The notes under the pieces: model-generated
Told to the model about the DNA's origin: nothing
Databases searched by the model: none
The model's input: only the letters and a program-made list of their open reading frames with translations
Assembly: GCF_900199725.1 (NCBI RefSeq)
Contig: NZ_LT904904.1
Location: 1,917,674 to 1,981,673 of the forward strand
Reading direction: 5' to 3'
Source: Cytobacillus massiliigabonensis
GTDB lineage: Bacteria > Bacillota > Bacilli > Bacillales > Cytobacillaceae
Length of the DNA: 64,000 bases
Made by a program: the position numbers and the translations under genes
Shown here: positions 24,957 to 34,488 of the stretch, in pieces
Position numbering within the stretch: position 1 is the first letter of the stretch
How the letters are laid out: every line of letters starts with the position of its first letter

Positions 24957-26804
24957 ATGAATCATAAATGGATGTATCCTTTTACTGCGATATATGGGCA
25001 GGAAAGAGCCAAAAAGGCTATACTCCTTGCTTTAATAAATCCCAAAATTGGCGGTGTTTTAATAGAAGGGGATAAAGGGACAGCCAAGTCTACTTTAGTT
25101 AGAGGAATTTTGCCTTTAATTGAAGATCAATCCTCGTTAATAGAGTTTCCATTAAATGCAACGGAAGAGCAAATCCTTGGCGGAATAGATTTTGAACATA
25201 TGTTAAAAACTGGAAAGAGAAAAGTGCAGCAAGGGTTACTGGCTAGGGCGCATGAGAAAATTTTATATATAGATGAAGTTAACCTATTATCCAATGGTGT
25301 TGCAAATATACTGATGAATGTAAAAGAAACAAAAGTAATTAAGCTGGAAAGGGAGGGGATCTCATCAAAATATGATTCGGATTTCTTGTTAATTGGAACG
25401 ATGAATCCGGAAGAAGGAACGCTTTCATCTAAATTTAGAGATCGGTTTGGTCTGTTTGTACATGTAAAGGGAGAAACAGATATTCAGCTAAGAAAGCAAA
25501 TTATTGGGTGCAGATTGGCATATGAACGTGATAAAGAAGGCTTTTGCAAACAGCAGCAGCAGCCGCTTTATGAATTGAAAGCCAAAATTCAAGAAGCCAA
25601 AAAATTAGTAGGGCAGTTCTTAGTGCTGGAAGAGATAAAGAGATTTGCAGCAGAAATTGCTTTACAAGCATGCTGTGAAGGGCATCGTGCCGATTGGCTA
25701 CTGATTGAAACTGCAAAGGCAGTTGCTGCCCTCAATCAAGAGGACACATTATCTATCAAACATGTAAGGGAGGCAGCTGAATATGTGCTTCCACACCGTA
25801 TGCGTGATATGAATAATCAACAGCCAATGGAAACGGATAAACAGGAACCTCCTCAACCTGATCTAGAAAACAATCAGATAGAAATGGAAAAAATGGAGGA
25901 ACCATTTCATAATAATCAGATGAACAAGGATCCTGAAAATGAGAAAGAAAGCCTAATTAAGGAAAGTGTTGAAGCTCCACAAGGAATAATTGATTTATCT
26001 CTAATTGAGCCATTTGTGAAGAAAAATCCAATAAAGAAAGAAGGCAATGGAAAGAGGACGCGTACAAAAGCTACAAAGTTAATGGGCCGCTATATTAAAA
26101 GCAAACTCCCTAAAGGAAAGCAACATGATATCGCTTTTGATGCCACACTTAGAGTGGCAGCCAGATATCAGAAAGTGAGAAAATCAAATGGCAATTTTAT
26201 TGTCATACACTCTTCAGACCTTCGGCAAAAGGTTAGGGAAATGCGGACTGGAAACTTAATTTTATTTTTAGTAGATGCAAGCGGGTCGATGGGAGTTAAA
26301 AGACGGATGAGTATTGTTAAGTCCGCGATTTTATCCTTGTTACAGGAGGCCTATCAAAAAAGAGATAAGGTAGGTTTAATTACCTTTTCAAATAATGATA
26401 GCAAGATTTTGCTCGAACCGACTAGAAGTATAGAGCTTGCGAATAAAGAGTTAGCTGAAATTCCGACAGGGGGAAATACACCTTTAGCATTAGGGCTAGA
26501 AACCGCGTTGAATAAAATAAATTTTATCAGCTATAAGGATCCTGATTATGCACCGTTCCTAGTTTTAATCACTGACGGCCGAGCTAATTCGGCGAAATCT
26601 GATGAGAATCAATGGGAGGACGCATTATCAATATGTAGAGAAATACGTTCTCAACAAATTAAAACCATGGTGATTGATACGGAAGCAGGATTTATTCAAC
26701 TGGGACTTGCGAAAGAATTAGCTATGGAATTAGACGCATCATATTGCAAAATGGGGGATATTCATTCGGAAGGCATTGTAAAGGCAATCACTTCTAGTAG
26801 ATAA
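24957..26804 (+). CDS. ChlD/BchD-like chelatase subunit (AAA+ plus VWA)
   Basis: About 615 residues from ATG 24957 (AGAGGTG upstream). The N-terminal AAA+ domain still has intact Walker A GDKGTAKST and Walker B LYIDEVNLLS. An acidic/Gln/Pro-rich linker (about 285-350) leads to a basic stretch and a C-terminal von Willebrand A domain with complete MIDAS: DASGS near residue 440, a Thr in TGGNTPLALG and ITDGRAN. The D subunit bridges the I ring and the large subunit. It begins 11 bp after the I gene. Confidence 0.92.
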   Translation: MNHKWMYPFTAIYGQERAKKAILLALINPKIGGVLIEGDKGTAKSTLVRGILPLIEDQSSLIEFPLNATEEQILGGIDFEHMLKTGKRKVQQGLLARAHEKILYIDEVNLLSNGVANILMNVKETKVIKLEREGISSKYDSDFLLIGTMNPEEGTLSSKFRDRFGLFVHVKGETDIQLRKQIIGCRLAYERDKEGFCKQQQQPLYELKAKIQEAKKLVGQFLVLEEIKRFAAEIALQACCEGHRADWLLIETAKAVAALNQEDTLSIKHVREAAEYVLPHRMRDMNNQQPMETDKQEPPQPDLENNQIEMEKMEEPFHNNQMNKDPENEKESLIKESVEAPQGIIDLSLIEPFVKKNPIKKEGNGKRTRTKATKLMGRYIKSKLPKGKQHDIAFDATLRVAARYQKVRKSNGNFIVIHSSDLRQKVREMRTGNLILFLVDASGSMGVKRRMSIVKSAILSLLQEAYQKRDKVGLITFSNNDSKILLEPTRSIELANKELAEIPTGGNTPLALGLETALNKINFISYKDPDYAPFLVLITDGRANSAKSDENQWEDALSICREIRSQQIKTMVIDTEAGFIQLGLAKELAMELDASYCKMGDIHSEGIVKAITSSR

Positions 26805-26820
26805 GAGTGGAGGGGAATTT

Positions 26821-29800
26821 ATGCATATTACATTTATCACTTCAGCAACCGGTATATTAGTGGATTCAGTCACTGCCTATAAAAAATTTAATAAATGCTA
26901 TCCGAGTATGTTAACAATGAGTTTATTCGATGCAAAAAGCTCTGTTGAAGATAAAGAAAAGGGTCATATATTAGTAGAAGCAATAAAGAAATCTGACCTG
27001 ATTATAGTTGATTTACGGCTCTGTCCAGTAGAGTGGGTCACGAATATTAAAGCATACCTTCAATACGCACGTCCAGATGCCGAAAAGATATACTTCTCCA
27101 TTCAGGAAGAACAGATGAAAAAACAGTTTAAATTAGGGAATTTACTTGGTGAGGATCTAGTTAGGCTGCTTGTCAGCGATGGGCAGCCGCCTTCATTATT
27201 CGTCCTAGATAATAAAGAAAAGATAAATAAGTACGCTTTTCAATTGCCAGAAGAAAAGCAGAATCATTTTCATCACCTTGCAGCAATTGTTGAATACTGG
27301 ATGTATGCAAATGAGGAGTATATAAATCAGCTGCTTATTTTTCTTGCTAAGGAATATGGGGATGGAAATAAACAGCATTTACCAGAACCGTATAAGCCGC
27401 TCATTAAGGATGATCTTTATATTTATGATGACAATCAAAAAAAGGTATATGAATCTTTCAGCGAGTATGAGAGAGAATTTCCTTTTAATCAAGAAAAGCC
27501 TGTAATAGGTGTTTTGTTTTTGGGCTATCATTTTCGAGCCAATAATGTGAAATGTGTACAGCAGATAATTGAAAGACTTAAGCCGATGGCTAATATCATC
27601 CCGATTTTAGCACCTGGCATAGCAAGTATTGATGTCAATCGTTTTCGTGATTTACTAGGCAATGATAAATTTAAGGTAAACGTACTGGTTAATTTTGTGC
27701 CATTCCGCATAGGTGCTGGTCCAATGGGAGGGAATTCGCATGAGGTTGTTCCTTTTTTAGAGGAGCTTGGTGTGCCGATCTTTCACCCATTTTTTATCAC
27801 TAGACGTACGGTTGAACAATGGAAGGAATCCATTCAAGGCATTGATTCATCTGAGTACTTAACATCTGTTATGCTGCCAGAATTAGATGGCTCGATTGGT
27901 ACTTTTCCGGTTGGAGGGCTTATGGATGTGAATGACACTCTAGTCTTCGAATTTAATCATCAAGAACTCGTATTGATTGAAGAGCGTGTTCAAAGTCTTC
28001 TAAATCGCGTAGAGAAAACTTTAGTGTTACAGAAGAAAGAAAATCGGGACAAAAAGGTTGCTATTATTTGCTATAACTATCCTCCTGGTGAGGACAGTCT
28101 ATTCTCAGCTTCGTATATTGATACCTTTGCTTCTGTCATAAATGTTTTAAATACATTGCGAAAAGAGGGCTATAAAGTACCTGAAGTAACAAAAGAGCAG
28201 CTATTGGATCAGTTTACTGCCGGAAAGCTAGTCAATTCAGGAAAATGGGGAACAGAGACAACGTACAGCGGTTTTTTGCGATATGAGTCTGAAGCATACG
28301 AAGGCTATATGGGAGAAAAGCAAATTTATAAGGAACTTACGCAAGATTGGGGACATTCACCTGGGTCAATTATGGTTGATGGTACAGATTTTCTTATCCC
28401 TGGAATGATTCTTGGCAATGTATTTATTGGATTGCAGCCAGCTAGAAGTACAGAAGATATGCTAGCTAATTCTTACCATGATAAATCATTACATCCGCAC
28501 CATCAGTATGCTGCTTTCTATTGCTGGTTAAAGGATGCCTTTCAGGCGGATGCGATGGTCCATGTTGGTACGCACGGAACACTTGAATTCTTAAAGGGAA
28601 AAGAGGTTGCTGTGTCCGGTGATTGTACACCAGATGAGCTAATTGGGGATGTCCCTCATGTATATATCTATTATATTGGAAACCCATCAGAGGCAATGAT
28701 TGCTAAACGGCGTACACATGCTGTCTTAGTAAGTTATCAAACTCCTCCCTATGTGACTAGTGATTTATATGGGGAATATGTAGAGCTTGAAGAGCTTCTA
28801 GCTAATTATTCTGAAGCTGAGAAGCTGGACCCAAATCGATGTGCTAACTTATATACAGAAATAAAGAAAAGGGTTCATGCCCTTCATTTCACAGCAACTA
28901 CTATTCACGAAATTGAAATTGAATTATATCAAATGAAACGATCTCTTATCCCAAAAGGGCTGCATATCTTTGGCAATGGCTATAATGATGAAGAGGCAAG
29001 GAATTATATGAAGCAAGTACTGCGGTATGATCGTGGAACGTTAAAATCTATCAAAAGAATCATTTCAGAAGATAATGGAAAGAATTACGATAGGATACTG
29101 AAGAATTGTTTGCAAGAAGAAATGGAACGACTAGATGAAGTGGAGAACCTAATTGTTAATCAATTTATTGATACATGCCATTTCGATAATCATTTACTTG
29201 TATCAGAGGAATCACGCAAGAACTGCTATGAATCACTGAAATTTGGATTTCATGCGTATATGAACAGTATAAGATCCTATGAGGAACAAGGCTTGCTTCA
29301 AGCATTATCAGGGAGATATCTTCCAGTAAAATTAGCCGGGGATATTGTGAAAAATCCAGAAATTCTTCCATCTGGGCTTAATCTCTACCAATTTGATCCA
29401 CGTCTAATCCCTGAAAAAACAGCTGCTAAAAGAGGAAAAATCATTGCAGAAAATACAATCACTCAATATTATGAGGAATTTGGCAACTATCCAGCTTCAA
29501 CCGGGATTGTTCTTTGGGGATTTGAAACTTCTCGCACACAAGGTGAAACCATTGGGCAAATTTTGCACTATTTAGGTGTCCGTGTCCAAGTCTCAAAGGG
29601 AAGCTTTAAACCAAACTATGAAATTATTCCAATTAAGGAGCTTGGAAGACCGAGAATAGATGTTGTCATTCATATGACTGGCTTTTTTCGAGACATTTTT
29701 CCAAATGTAATAGAGGACTTAAGCGGTCTATTTCTAAAGATAGCTAGATTAGATGAATCTGAAAATGATAACTATTTAAAAGCAAATACGAATCGGATAT

Positions 29801-30573
29801 TTGAAAAGTTAAGCAATCAAGGTTATGAAGAAGAGGAAGCATTTCATTTGGCAGCTGCGAGAATATTTGGCCCATCCGAAGGGGCTTATAGCACTAGGGT
29901 AACAAGCCTTATTGGGGAGAGAAATTGGCAAGAGGAATCGGATTTAGCTAAAGGATATGTAGAAGACATTCAATATGTATATGGAATTGGCTCTCGCGGC
30001 AAACCGTCCTCACAGCTGTTAAAGCTCCATCTGGAAGCAGTAGATTTAGTATCACAAATTAGAAGTAATTTAGAGCTTGAAGTAGTTGATCTAGACCATT
30101 ACTTTGAATATTTTGGCGGTTTTTCAAAGGCGGTTGAGGTTGAAAGAGGAAGGAAGACACCAGTCTATATTTCTGATACTACAGGAGAATTGATCCAAAC
30201 TGAAGATGTGAAAAAATCCATTGAACGGGGTGTACGAACAAGAGTACTAAATCCGAAATGGATTGATGGTTTATTAGCCCATGAACAGCATGGTACTCAA
30301 CAGATCCTCGAAAGGTTTGAAAACCTTATTGGGTTAGCTGCAACAACAAATAAGGTGGATAGCTGGATTTTTAGTGAACTGAATTCTACGTATATAGCCG
30401 ATGAAAAACGTAGAGAAGAGCTAATAAAGAATAATCGCTTTGCACTCCATAGCATGATGGAACGATTGTTTGAAAGTCATACACGAGGCTATTGGGATGC
30501 AAATGAAGAAGAGCTCAAGCAGCTAAAAGAAGCCTATTTACAGCTTGAAGGTTCGATAGAAGAAAAGGTGTAG
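26821..30573 (+). CDS. CobN/ChlH-family large chelatase subunit
   Basis: 1250 residues, the usual CobN length. The hallmark MVHVGTHGTLEFLKGKEVAVSG...DELIGDVPHVYIYYIGNPSEAMIAKRR lies near residue 580; the C-terminal half has GFETSRTQGETIGQILHYLGV and IDVVIHMTGFFRDIFPN. CobN/ChlH binds the tetrapyrrole and the metal. Partners ChlI- and ChlD-like are directly upstream. Typical roles are cobalt into hydrogenobyrinate diamide or magnesium into protoporphyrin; with a FecCD importer and Fur-like sites a heme-related role is also possible. Substrate unproved. Confidence 0.92.
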   Translation: MHITFITSATGILVDSVTAYKKFNKCYPSMLTMSLFDAKSSVEDKEKGHILVEAIKKSDLIIVDLRLCPVEWVTNIKAYLQYARPDAEKIYFSIQEEQMKKQFKLGNLLGEDLVRLLVSDGQPPSLFVLDNKEKINKYAFQLPEEKQNHFHHLAAIVEYWMYANEEYINQLLIFLAKEYGDGNKQHLPEPYKPLIKDDLYIYDDNQKKVYESFSEYEREFPFNQEKPVIGVLFLGYHFRANNVKCVQQIIERLKPMANIIPILAPGIASIDVNRFRDLLGNDKFKVNVLVNFVPFRIGAGPMGGNSHEVVPFLEELGVPIFHPFFITRRTVEQWKESIQGIDSSEYLTSVMLPELDGSIGTFPVGGLMDVNDTLVFEFNHQELVLIEERVQSLLNRVEKTLVLQKKENRDKKVAIICYNYPPGEDSLFSASYIDTFASVINVLNTLRKEGYKVPEVTKEQLLDQFTAGKLVNSGKWGTETTYSGFLRYESEAYEGYMGEKQIYKELTQDWGHSPGSIMVDGTDFLIPGMILGNVFIGLQPARSTEDMLANSYHDKSLHPHHQYAAFYCWLKDAFQADAMVHVGTHGTLEFLKGKEVAVSGDCTPDELIGDVPHVYIYYIGNPSEAMIAKRRTHAVLVSYQTPPYVTSDLYGEYVELEELLANYSEAEKLDPNRCANLYTEIKKRVHALHFTATTIHEIEIELYQMKRSLIPKGLHIFGNGYNDEEARNYMKQVLRYDRGTLKSIKRIISEDNGKNYDRILKNCLQEEMERLDEVENLIVNQFIDTCHFDNHLLVSEESRKNCYESLKFGFHAYMNSIRSYEEQGLLQALSGRYLPVKLAGDIVKNPEILPSGLNLYQFDPRLIPEKTAAKRGKIIAENTITQYYEEFGNYPASTGIVLWGFETSRTQGETIGQILHYLGVRVQVSKGSFKPNYEIIPIKELGRPRIDVVIHMTGFFRDIFPNVIEDLSGLFLKIARLDESENDNYLKANTNRIFEKLSNQGYEEEEAFHLAAARIFGPSEGAYSTRVTSLIGERNWQEESDLAKGYVEDIQYVYGIGSRGKPSSQLLKLHLEAVDLVSQIRSNLELEVVDLDHYFEYFGGFSKAVEVERGRKTPVYISDTTGELIQTEDVKKSIERGVRTRVLNPKWIDGLLAHEQHGTQQILERFENLIGLAATTNKVDSWIFSELNSTYIADEKRREELIKNNRFALHSMMERLFESHTRGYWDANEEELKQLKEAYLQLEGSIEEKV

Positions 30574-30661
30574 GGTGTAAATGTGCTAAATTTCTGGCAT
30601 GATAATGACAATTTTCTGGCAGAGGCATGAATGCTAAAATAAAATAGAATGGAACGAATTT

Positions 30662-30704
30662 TAAGCAAAGAGTGCCGAGAAATTGGCGCTCTTTGCTTAT
30701 TTTT
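30662..30704 (+). terminator. Terminator of the importer-chelatase operon
   Basis: A long stem TAAGCAAAGAGTGCC / GGCGCTCTTTGCTTA with a T5 tail, about 90 bp after the CobN-like stop. It isolates the operon from kamA. Confidence 0.9.
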
Positions 30705-30798
30705 CCAAGAGTTTCTTTTGAAAAATCTAAGTGAGAATATATTTATTATAGTCACATAGAGCGGTCGAGGCATATTATATAATGAAAATTCAGAATGT

Positions 30799-30814
30799 TG
30801 GCACGGAAATTGCA
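30799..30814 (+). promoter_or_regulatory. Sigma-54 promoter of kamA
   Basis: TGGCACGGAAATTGCA matches the -24/-12 consensus TGGCACGnnnnTTGCW at every defined position. Predicted start about 30825, 26 bp before the ATG. Confidence 0.92.
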
Positions 30815-30850
30815 TAACTGATATAAAGAGAATTTTTAGGAGGAATTGAG

Positions 30851-32275
30851 ATGAAATCATTCTTATACAAGCCTAGCCGCCATTGGCAAGATATAGAACT
30901 TTGGAAAGATGTGACTGAAGAACAGTGGAACGATTGGCTCTGGCAGCTAACAAACACCATACGCACAGTCAAAGATTTAAAGAAAGTGATTAATCTAACA
31001 CTTGAAGAAGAGGAAGGTGTACGAATATCCACAAAAACAATTCCTTTAAATATCACTCCCTATTATGCTTCACTCATGAATCCTGATGATCCTCGGTGTC
31101 CGATCAGAATGCAGTCAGTCCCTATTTCAAAAGAAATATATAAAACCAAATACGACCTAGAGGATCCACTTCATGAAGACGAAGATTCGCCTGTTCCTGG
31201 TCTTACCCATCGATATCCCGACCGTGTGTTATTCCTTGTCACAAATCAATGTTCCATGTATTGCCGTTATTGTACTAGAAGGAGATTTTCGGGTCAGATT
31301 GGCATGGGGGTTCCAAAGAAGCAGCTGGATGCAGCAATTGATTATATACGAAATACCCCGCAAGTCAGGGATGTACTCATTTCAGGAGGAGATGGTCTAT
31401 TAATCAATGACAATATATTAGAGTATATTTTAAAAAATCTAAGAGAAATTGATCATGTTGAAATTATTCGCATTGGAACAAGAGCACCGGTAGTATTCCC
31501 CCAAAGAATTACGGAAAACCTCTGCAGTATATTAAAAAAGTACCATCCAATCTGGTTAAACACGCATTTTAATACATCCATTGAAATTACTGAGGAATCG
31601 AAAAAGGCGTGTGAAATGCTCGCAAATGCAGGTGTTCCAGTTGGGAACCAGTCAGTAATCCTCGCAGGCATTAATGACAGCGTTCCTATTATGAAAAGGC
31701 TTATGCATGACCTAGTAAAAATTAGAGTGCGTCCGTATTATATTTACCAATGTGATTTATCAGAAGGGATTGGTCATTTCCGTGCACCAGTGTCAAAAGG
31801 GTTAGAAATAATTGAAGGACTCCGGGGACATACTTCAGGATATGCGGTTCCGACCTTTGTTGTAGATGCTCCGGGGGGAGGAGGGAAAATCTCGCTTCAG
31901 CCCAATTATTTAATTTCCCAAAGTGCTGATAAAGTTGTTCTTCGAAACTTTGAAGGGGTCATTACCACTTATCCAGAACCAGAAAGCTATGTACCAGGAA
32001 GGGCGGAAGGATATTTCAAGGAAATATACCCGGATATAGACGAGAAAAAGTCTAATGTTGGGATTGCCGCTTTAATGAATGATGAGAAATTTAATCTTGT
32101 TCCTGAAGACTTGGCGCGGCTTAATCGAAGGGAACAGTATGAGCATGATCCAACACATGCAACATTGAAAAATAAACGTGAAAAACGTGATGAATTAAAA
32201 GAAAAGAAATTTATGGCACAAGAGCAAAAAGATAAAAAATACGATCAAGAAGAAAAGGCAGTTACAAGAGAGTAG
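30851..32275 (+). CDS. kamA: Lysine 2,3-aminomutase
   Basis: 474 residues, a radical-SAM PLP enzyme converting L-lysine to beta-lysine. The iron-sulfur motif is CSMYCRYC (Cys134, Cys138, Cys141). The family block RTPxVRDVLISGGDG appears as NTPQVRDVLISGGDGLL. A basic C-terminal tail is rich in Lys/Glu. AGGAGG precedes the ATG. It supplies the substrate for YodP and is expressed from its own sigma-54 promoter, 10 kb from the rest of the pathway. Confidence 0.95.
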   Translation: MKSFLYKPSRHWQDIELWKDVTEEQWNDWLWQLTNTIRTVKDLKKVINLTLEEEEGVRISTKTIPLNITPYYASLMNPDDPRCPIRMQSVPISKEIYKTKYDLEDPLHEDEDSPVPGLTHRYPDRVLFLVTNQCSMYCRYCTRRRFSGQIGMGVPKKQLDAAIDYIRNTPQVRDVLISGGDGLLINDNILEYILKNLREIDHVEIIRIGTRAPVVFPQRITENLCSILKKYHPIWLNTHFNTSIEITEESKKACEMLANAGVPVGNQSVILAGINDSVPIMKRLMHDLVKIRVRPYYIYQCDLSEGIGHFRAPVSKGLEIIEGLRGHTSGYAVPTFVVDAPGGGGKISLQPNYLISQSADKVVLRNFEGVITTYPEPESYVPGRAEGYFKEIYPDIDEKKSNVGIAALMNDEKFNLVPEDLARLNRREQYEHDPTHATLKNKREKRDELKEKKFMAQEQKDKKYDQEEKAVTRE

Positions 32276-32288
32276 GGAGGCAATGAAC

Positions 32289-32573
32289 ATGTGTGATCAA
32301 TGTGCATGGTGTGAAAGCCAAAACATTTCAAAAGGTACGGATAATGTTTACTGGGAGCTTCCTGATGGCACGAGAGCAATCAAAATCATTGATGTCCCAT
32401 CCACCATATGCCATGATTGTCAAATGATTTATCAATCAGATTTATTAGTAAAGGAAATTGAGGATCAATTATTTTTAATTAATACGAATGAAATTGGCAC
32501 GGAAACTAGCTTTTCGAACTTAATGGCCCAGCCGAGGCTGCTAAAAAGAAACTACTTTGATTTTACATCTTAA
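32289..32573 (+). CDS. yokU: YokU-family zinc-ribbon protein
   Basis: About 94 residues from ATG 32289 (nine bases after GGGAGG; ATG 32283 is too close). Two CxxC pairs, CDQCAWC and CHDCQMIY, form a small zinc ribbon. YokU lies beside kamA in B. subtilis as well. Starts 13 bp after the kamA stop, so it is co-transcribed. Function unknown. Confidence 0.88.
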   Translation: MCDQCAWCESQNISKGTDNVYWELPDGTRAIKIIDVPSTICHDCQMIYQSDLLVKEIEDQLFLINTNEIGTETSFSNLMAQPRLLKRNYFDFTS

Positions 32574-32721
32574 CTAAGTCAAGGACATATTTCACAATTT
32601 ATTCAACATTTCCTGAAAAATCTAATCGTTCTCTCTATATAATAAATTTTAGAATCTATTACATTCTGTGGAAACATTAGAGGGATATTTTTTTGAGAAA
32701 TTATATTTGGGGGATCAGGAA

Positions 32722-32913
32722 ATGGAGCTTGTTTTAATGATTATGCTTGCTGCTGCAATGTTTGTACTGTTTTTCTGCGGCTATTTCACAGGTGTTATAA
32801 AGGAAAAGCTTGGAAAAAATTGGCTAATCGCTGTTCCTATTACCGTTTCATTATTAATGTTTAATATTATTTGGGCAATTACAGAGTTAGCAAAAGCTGA
32901 TCGCTGGCAATAG
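32722..32913 (+). CDS. Small two-helix membrane protein, unknown
   Basis: 63 residues from ATG 32722, preceded by GGGGGATCAGGA. Two hydrophobic helices (LVLMIMLAAAMFVLFFCGYF and LIAVPITVSLLMFNIIWAI) are separated by a short basic loop. No family is recognised. Followed by a clear terminator, which supports a real transcription unit. Confidence 0.6.
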   Translation: MELVLMIMLAAAMFVLFFCGYFTGVIKEKLGKNWLIAVPITVSLLMFNIIWAITELAKADRWQ

Positions 32914-32935
32914 AAATTTAATAGAGACTTGTATG

Positions 32936-32967
32936 AAAAAGCAATCCAAATTAGGATTGCTTTTTCA
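32936..32967 (+). terminator. Intrinsic terminator
   Basis: AAAAAGCAATCC / GGATTGCTTTTT stem, loop AAATTA. Confidence 0.88.
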
Positions 32968-33062
32968 TATAGACGAAGCGGCACCTTTTCGTATATAGTA
33001 TTCGATAGAATATGATTAGAATCATGCAAATATCCGTACTTTAATTTAGGCTGGTGATATAT

Positions 33063-33284
33063 ATGGCAAAAACCTTCTATCATTATTTAATGAAATATCG
33101 GCATCCCAATCCAAAAGACTCTATTAGTAAGTTTGCCAATCATGCATATAAGGATCATAGCTTCCCTAAGACATCGTCAGATTACCATGAGTTAAGTTTG
33201 TATTTGGAATTAAATGGCTCCTATATGGAGAATATGACGATTTTTGATGAGGCATGGGATTTATATATAAATAGTGAAGCGTAA
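33063..33284 (+). CDS. yozE: YozE family SAM-like protein
   Basis: 73 residues from ATG 33063 (GGTGAT upstream). Very close to the B. subtilis YozE pattern: SFYHYLxKYRHPxPKDSIS appears as TFYHYLMKYRHPNPKDSIS, then SFPKTSSDYHELSLYLELN and FDEAWDLY. A small helical (sterile-alpha-motif-like) cytoplasmic protein of unknown role, in its usual place between yokU and yodN. Confidence 0.92.
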   Translation: MAKTFYHYLMKYRHPNPKDSISKFANHAYKDHSFPKTSSDYHELSLYLELNGSYMENMTIFDEAWDLYINSEA

Positions 33285-33300
33285 AAATAAGCGATTACAA

Positions 33301-33338
33301 AAACACGCCATTCTCTTTATGTGAATCGCGTGTTTTTC
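33301..33338 (+). terminator. Terminator after yozE
   Basis: AAACACGC / GCGTGTTT stem around a 19-base loop, then T-rich sequence. Confidence 0.7.
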
Positions 33339-33447
33339 ATTTCTTCACGGTCCAAACTTCCCCTTTATCGGAGCGATTCTTCGGTTTCATGCATATACTG
33401 TAAGCAAAGAAGTTACTCACGGCTGAATACTTGAGAGGATGGAGGAA

Positions 33448-34146
33448 ATGAGCGATCGAAAAAAACCAAAATATAATATCGGTGATACAGTCGTGATCAC
33501 TATGTATGGCACAGTCGGGAAAATCACGGATGTAAAGTGGCTTGATGGGATGTATGTCTACGAAGTTAACAAAAGTGAAGGTCTCTATATGGAATCCAGT
33601 CTTCAATTATTATCGGATTATGAGGGAGAAGTACTAGAAAAGGAACATATTGATATAGAATATAAATATTTTTTTGGTGATTTAGTTCAAGTGAAGGGTT
33701 ACGGTTCTGATTTATTCAAAATAATGGGCTTTCGAACCGAAATTTGGCGTTATAAAGAGGATGCTTGGGAAGATATCATCTATGAGCTTTCAAGAATTAG
33801 TGATGGGGAATGGCTAGAAGCGGGGGAAGATGAATTAACACTTGTTGCTGATGCGGAAAGCGCAGATGTCTTTATAAAAAAATTAGGGCTTCTATATTTA
33901 ATGAACAAAAAGGAAAAACTTCCTGAAATTAAAGCACAGAACGGAACGACTTTTAGAAAAGCAGAGAGGGAATTACTGGCAAATATTAAAGAAAAAAGAA
34001 TGTTAATTGATGGATTGCTAGATATTTATAATGATTACAGAATTTTATATGAAATGTTTCAGGATGATGATTATTTGCATATCATGCGTGTGATCGTTAG
34101 AAAACTAAAATTAATAGTTAATAATGATGGAAAAAGCACGGTTTAA
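33448..34146 (+). CDS. yodN: YodN-like protein
   Basis: About 232 residues from ATG 33448 (AGAGG nine bases upstream). The N-terminal part has KOW/SH3-like turns (KYNIGDTVVITMYGTVGKITDVKW; FGDLVQVKGYGSDLFKIMGF) and the C-terminal part is a helical bundle. Named from synteny with B. subtilis yodN (beside yozE and yozD). Function unknown; the short beta repeats could bind nucleic acid or protein. Confidence 0.8.
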   Translation: MSDRKKPKYNIGDTVVITMYGTVGKITDVKWLDGMYVYEVNKSEGLYMESSLQLLSDYEGEVLEKEHIDIEYKYFFGDLVQVKGYGSDLFKIMGFRTEIWRYKEDAWEDIIYELSRISDGEWLEAGEDELTLVADAESADVFIKKLGLLYLMNKKEKLPEIKAQNGTTFRKAERELLANIKEKRMLIDGLLDIYNDYRILYEMFQDDDYLHIMRVIVRKLKLIVNNDGKSTV

Positions 34147-34313
34147 CGGAGGTTACTTAGCTGCATGACTAAATAAATGAGTATAGGTATACCAACCCCT
34201 AATGATAACTTAAATAAGCCATTTAAAAACCGGCTAAACACTACAAGAATCATACTCCCTTCTTTATTCAAATCTTCCTTTACTTCTGCTATTGCTCTGG
34301 AAATACTAGTCAT
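34143..34313 (-). CDS. Small single-helix membrane protein, unknown
   Basis: 56 residues from ATG 34313, chosen because GGAGG lies just upstream on this strand. A charged N-terminal helix (ISRAIAEVKEDLNKEG) precedes one membrane segment (LFKLSLGVGIPILIYLVM). It overlaps the yodN stop by four bases on the other strand. Family not recognised. Confidence 0.6.
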   Translation of the reverse strand: MTSISRAIAEVKEDLNKEGSMILVVFSRFLNGLFKLSLGVGIPILIYLVMQLSNLR

Positions 34314-34488
34314 TTTTTGTCCTCCAATATTTAAATATTTTCTTATGTTCATATGTATGCTTGACCTTCTATAAAATGTCAGAAAATCAGATTTGTTTGT
34401 GTAGAAAGTTAAAGTTTTTCTTTTTCAAAAGATGGGTTGCATGAAAACGGAAAGGACATCATACATTCTCTACAAAGGGGGCGATGCT

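Noticed and set aside
30598..30645. Two TTTCTGGCA copies suggesting extra sigma-54 promoters
   Set aside because: Neither has GC at the correct -12 distance from the GG, and both lie before the terminator of the preceding operon.
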